24,087 nt of DNA from an uncultured Porphyromonadaceae bacterium (GTDB taxonomy: Bacteria > Bacteroidota > Bacteroidia > Bacteroidales > Muribaculaceae), in assembly GCA_902475285.1 (NCBI GenBank), contig CABRZA010000015.1:1-24087 (forward strand), read 5' to 3'. Shown here one piece after another: positions 21,605-24,087 of the stretch (position 1 is its first letter; every line of letters begins with the position of its first letter). The translations under genes were made by a program, and so were the position numbers. The notes under the pieces were generated by a model. The model was given only the letters and a program-made list of their open reading frames with translations, was not told where the DNA came from and made no database searches.

Positions 21605-22428
21605 TGAACAACGTCTTTGCACATCTTGCCTCCACACCTTCGTTCTTCCTTCTCGCCGGTCCGTGCGTGATAGAGGGCGAGGAGATGGCCTTCGAGACCG
21701 GCCGACATATCGCCGGCGTATGCCGTCGTCTGGGCATACCTTTCGCCTTCAAGGGCAGCTATCGAAAGGCCAACCGCAGCCGCCTCGACTCCTTCATGGG
21801 CATAGGCGACCTCGAGGCTCTCCGCATACTCTCCGCCGTGGGCAAGGAGCTCGGCGTGCCCGTGGTGACCGATATCCACAGCGCGCCCGAAGCCGCCATG
21901 GCCGCCGACTTCGCCGACATCCTCCAAATACCCGCCTTCCTTTGCCGCCAGACCGACCTCCTTGTGGCCGCCGCCCGCACCGGTCGTGCCGTCAATATCA
22001 AGAAAGGCCAGTTCCTTGCCCCCGAGTCGATGCGCTTCGCCGTCGACAAGGTGCGTCAGGCAGGCGGCAGCGACGTGGCCGTCACCGAGCGCGGCACAAC
22101 CTTCGGCTACGGCGACCTCATCGTCGACTTCCGCGGCGTGCCGGTGATGCGCTCGGAGTGCGGGTGCCCCGTAATCGTCGACTGCACCCATTCCCTCCAG
22201 CAGCCCAACACCGCCTCCGGCGTAACCGGCGGCCGCCCCGAGCTTATCGAGACCATTGCCCGCGCTGCCGTGGTGACGGGGGCCGACGGCATATTCCTCG
22301 AAACTCATCCCGACCCCTCCAAGGCAAAGAGCGACGGCGCCAACATGCTCCGCCTCGACCTACTCGAAGGCCTCCTCACACGTCTGGCAGCCATACGCGC
22401 CACCGTCAACACGTTCAACAATAAGTAA
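21601..22428 (+). CDS. kdsA: 3-deoxy-8-phosphooctulonate (Kdo-8-P) synthase
   Basis: 275 residues. It condenses phosphoenolpyruvate with arabinose 5-phosphate to Kdo-8-phosphate for the lipopolysaccharide inner core. Seen: LLAGPCVIEGE (17-27), FKGSYRKANRSRLDSFMG, VTDIHSAPEAAMAADFADILQIPAFLCRQTDLL, NIKKGQFLAPESM, TERGTTFGYGDLIVDFRGVPVM, CTHSLQQPN and FLETHPDPSKAKSDGANML. Cys22 occupies the position that is Cys in metal-dependent KdsA and Asn in metal-independent enzymes such as that of E. coli; later His, Glu and Asp ligands are also present, so this is probably the metal-dependent class. Two ATGs (21601 and 21604) are possible; the first makes the ATGA overlap with rsmE. The TPR gene starts 2 bp after the stop. 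Confidence 0.95.
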   Translation: MMNNVFAHLASTPSFFLLAGPCVIEGEEMAFETGRHIAGVCRRLGIPFAFKGSYRKANRSRLDSFMGIGDLEALRILSAVGKELGVPVVTDIHSAPEAAMAADFADILQIPAFLCRQTDLLVAAARTGRAVNIKKGQFLAPESMRFAVDKVRQAGGSDVAVTERGTTFGYGDLIVDFRGVPVMRSECGCPVIVDCTHSLQQPNTASGVTGGRPELIETIARAAVVTGADGIFLETHPDPSKAKSDGANMLRLDLLEGLLTRLAAIRATVNTFNNK

Positions 22429-22430
22429 GT

Positions 22431-24032
22431 ATGAAAATCCGCACTCTTGCAATAGGAATTGCCATGTCGGCCACCGCTCTCGGCGCGGCCGCGCAGCAGG
22501 GCATCAACAATCCGATTACCCAGGCCGTGCTGGCCGTATATGAGGAAGAACTTCAAGAAAATCCCCGCGACTACAACGTGCTCCTGAGCCGTGCCGACGA
22601 GTACTACCGCCACAGCGAATACATCCGCGCACTGGCCGACGTCGACAAGGTGATTGAATACGTTCCCGCCGACGAGCTCGACGTGCGCCTGCGCGCCTAT
22701 GTGCTCCGCGCCGGCATCTACAACCAGACCAAACGCCCCGAGCAGGCCCTCACCGACCTCAACAGCGCCGCCGCTCTTGCCCCCGACAGCTATGCCGTAA
22801 TATATCAGAAGGCCAATACGGAGTATACCCTCGGCAAGTATGCCGACGCCAAGGCCGACTATCAGAAGCTCGTGCGCCTCAACGCCCGTGCCGCCGAGGG
22901 CTATATCGGCCTGGCGCGTGTGGCCGTGAAGGAAAACAACCTCGGCACCGCCAACGAGATGCTCGCGCAGGCCGTGGGCATAGACCCCAACAACGCCGAA
23001 ATTTATGTGCGCCGGGCCTCGGTGCGCCGCCTCATGGGCGACCACAACGGCGCCGTCGACGACCTCATACTCGCCCTCAGCTCCGACAACAAGCACGACC
23101 GCGCCATGGCCGACCTCATCGACTACGGCAACACCAACTACGCCGCCACCATGGCCGGCCTGAGCAACGCCGTGCAGCAGGCGCCGCAGGTGGGCATGTT
23201 TCGCTACATCCGCGCCGTAATCGCACAGGCTCATTACCACTACCTCGCCGCCATCGAGGACTATCAGGCCATCCTCGACCAAAACCTCTACAACTACCAC
23301 GGCATATATGCCTCCATAGCCGAGTGCAACTACTGTCTGGGCAATTACACCAAGGCCCTCGACAACATCGACCGCGCCCTCTCGATGGACCGCAACAACT
23401 GCGGGCACTTCGTTCTGCGTTCTAAGATATTCCGCGCCCTCGGCCAGTACGGCGAGGCCGTGAAGGCTGCCGCCGACGCCCTCGCCGCCGACCGCCAGAG
23501 CTGCCCCGCCCTCGCCGAGATGGCAATGGCCTACGTGGGCGAGAAGAACTACGACGAGGCCGCCAACCTTCTGGGCGAGGCCGTGCTCACCGATGCCGAG
23601 GCGCCGGTCTACTACATGCTCCGCGCTTGGGTGCTCGAGACATTCCTCAACAAGTCGCAGCAGGCACAGACCCTCTACCGCCAGGTGGCCGAGATGGAGC
23701 ATTTCTATATCGACAATCCCCGCTCGCTCAAAGGCTTCGCCCTTCTATTCATGGGTGAGACCGACGCCGCCAAGCGATGGATGAACAACATCCTCGACAC
23801 CGTCGTCGACAACGACGGCCTCATCCACTACTACGGAGCCTGCTTCTTCGCCCAGGCCGGCGACACCGAGAAGGCCATGAAGTGCGCCGAGAAGGCCCTC
23901 GACCTCGGCTATGCCAACTACCACGACTGGACCGAGGCTCACGACGGACGCATCAACGTGGCTCCGCTGCGCGACGACCTCCGATTCCTCAACATGCTCC
24001 ACCGTCACGACGCTATTTTCGGAAAAGAATAA
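22431..24032 (+). CDS. Secreted tetratricopeptide-repeat protein
   Basis: 533 residues. Residues 1-22 are a signal peptide (MKIRTLAIGIAMSATALGAAAQ), so it is periplasmic or surface associated. From about residue 30 to the end it is a solenoid of roughly a dozen TPR units: NPRDYNVLLSRADEYYRHSEYIRALADVDKVIEY, YAVIYQKANTEYTLGKYADAKADYQKLVRL, AEIYVRRASVRRLMGDHNGAVDDL, YHGIYASIAECNYCLGNYTKALDNIDRALS, CGHFVLRSKIFRALGQYGEAVKAAADAL and YYGACFFAQAGDTEKAMKCAEKALDLGY. It has no catalytic domain, so a scaffold or assembly role is likely, with unknown partners. It lies 2 bp after kdsA as the last gene of the unit. Its association with lipopolysaccharide synthesis is only positional. Confidence 0.9.
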   Translation: MKIRTLAIGIAMSATALGAAAQQGINNPITQAVLAVYEEELQENPRDYNVLLSRADEYYRHSEYIRALADVDKVIEYVPADELDVRLRAYVLRAGIYNQTKRPEQALTDLNSAAALAPDSYAVIYQKANTEYTLGKYADAKADYQKLVRLNARAAEGYIGLARVAVKENNLGTANEMLAQAVGIDPNNAEIYVRRASVRRLMGDHNGAVDDLILALSSDNKHDRAMADLIDYGNTNYAATMAGLSNAVQQAPQVGMFRYIRAVIAQAHYHYLAAIEDYQAILDQNLYNYHGIYASIAECNYCLGNYTKALDNIDRALSMDRNNCGHFVLRSKIFRALGQYGEAVKAAADALAADRQSCPALAEMAMAYVGEKNYDEAANLLGEAVLTDAEAPVYYMLRAWVLETFLNKSQQAQTLYRQVAEMEHFYIDNPRSLKGFALLFMGETDAAKRWMNNILDTVVDNDGLIHYYGACFFAQAGDTEKAMKCAEKALDLGYANYHDWTEAHDGRINVAPLRDDLRFLNMLHRHDAIFGKE

Positions 24033-24087
24033 AAAAAACCAGTAGCCCTGGCTGGGTATAAGAATAAGCAGTGCCGTAAGCAGACGT

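Noticed and set aside
22305..23702. 465-residue minus-strand frame opposite kdsA and the TPR gene
   Set aside because: Composition is that of antisense shadow; the plus strand has a clear signal peptide and TPR units.
24033..24087. Last 55 bases, tested for a terminator, tRNA or other RNA start
   Set aside because: An A-run and a few short CCAG/CTGG words are present, but no stem with T-tract and no recognisable RNA gene before the window ends.

Overview
The window looks like a chromosomal segment of a Bacteroidales bacterium, probably a GC-rich lineage such as Muribaculaceae. Three things point there. Promoters carry the Bacteroidetes -7 element TAnnTTTG, in the best cases 19-20 nt after a TTG. 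The gene content is typical (DUF5106, GxDLY-type SGNH hydrolase, DUF1015, FtsK-LolA-TrxB order, YgbA-like protein, small TonB_C protein). Codon use is strongly biased to C in the third position. Genus-level placement is inference.

Layout. 1-125: tail of an unidentified plus-strand gene. 148-1624: two minus-strand genes (TonB_C/periplasmic protein, YgbA-like Cys-rich protein). 1743-4926: a Fur-family repressor whose promoter holds a perfect inverted repeat, overlapping purA by 4 bp, then a DUF1015 gene and a hairpin terminator. 4965-7256: secreted SGNH hydrolase, an arm-repeat palindrome, an ECF sigma factor with a four-helix membrane partner, and a terminator. 7261-13495: dedA-rpe (4-bp overlap), ftsK, lolA-like, trxB, ybaK, close-packed. 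13583-14659: aroC.

The accessory part runs from about 13.5 to 16.6 kb. A palindromic element of about 55 bp lies between ybaK and aroC. A closely related sequence is present and translated inside an uncharacterised gene (14779-15579), where it is part of a 108-bp tandem repeat (36 residues per unit). The same gene ends in four further short palindromes. Next is a 268-bp non-coding element with 33-bp terminal inverted repeats and a TAA target duplication (MITE-like). It has inserted exactly in the stop codon of an outer-membrane beta-barrel gene, converting TAA to TAG without changing the protein.

16680-24032: a compact seven-gene plus-strand unit behind a strong consensus promoter. It encodes a DUF5106 thioredoxin-like protein, MnmA, a bifunctional-nuclease-family protein, a nucleoside permease, RsmE, KdsA and a secreted TPR protein. 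Gaps are -4 to +14 bp, so it is probably one operon mixing tRNA/rRNA modification, nucleoside uptake and Kdo synthesis.

Most of the window is conserved housekeeping. The novel signal is the repeat biology of 13.5-15.9 kb: palindromic elements domesticated as peptide sequence, and a MITE tolerated at a stop codon. No tRNA, rRNA or CRISPR array was recognised.
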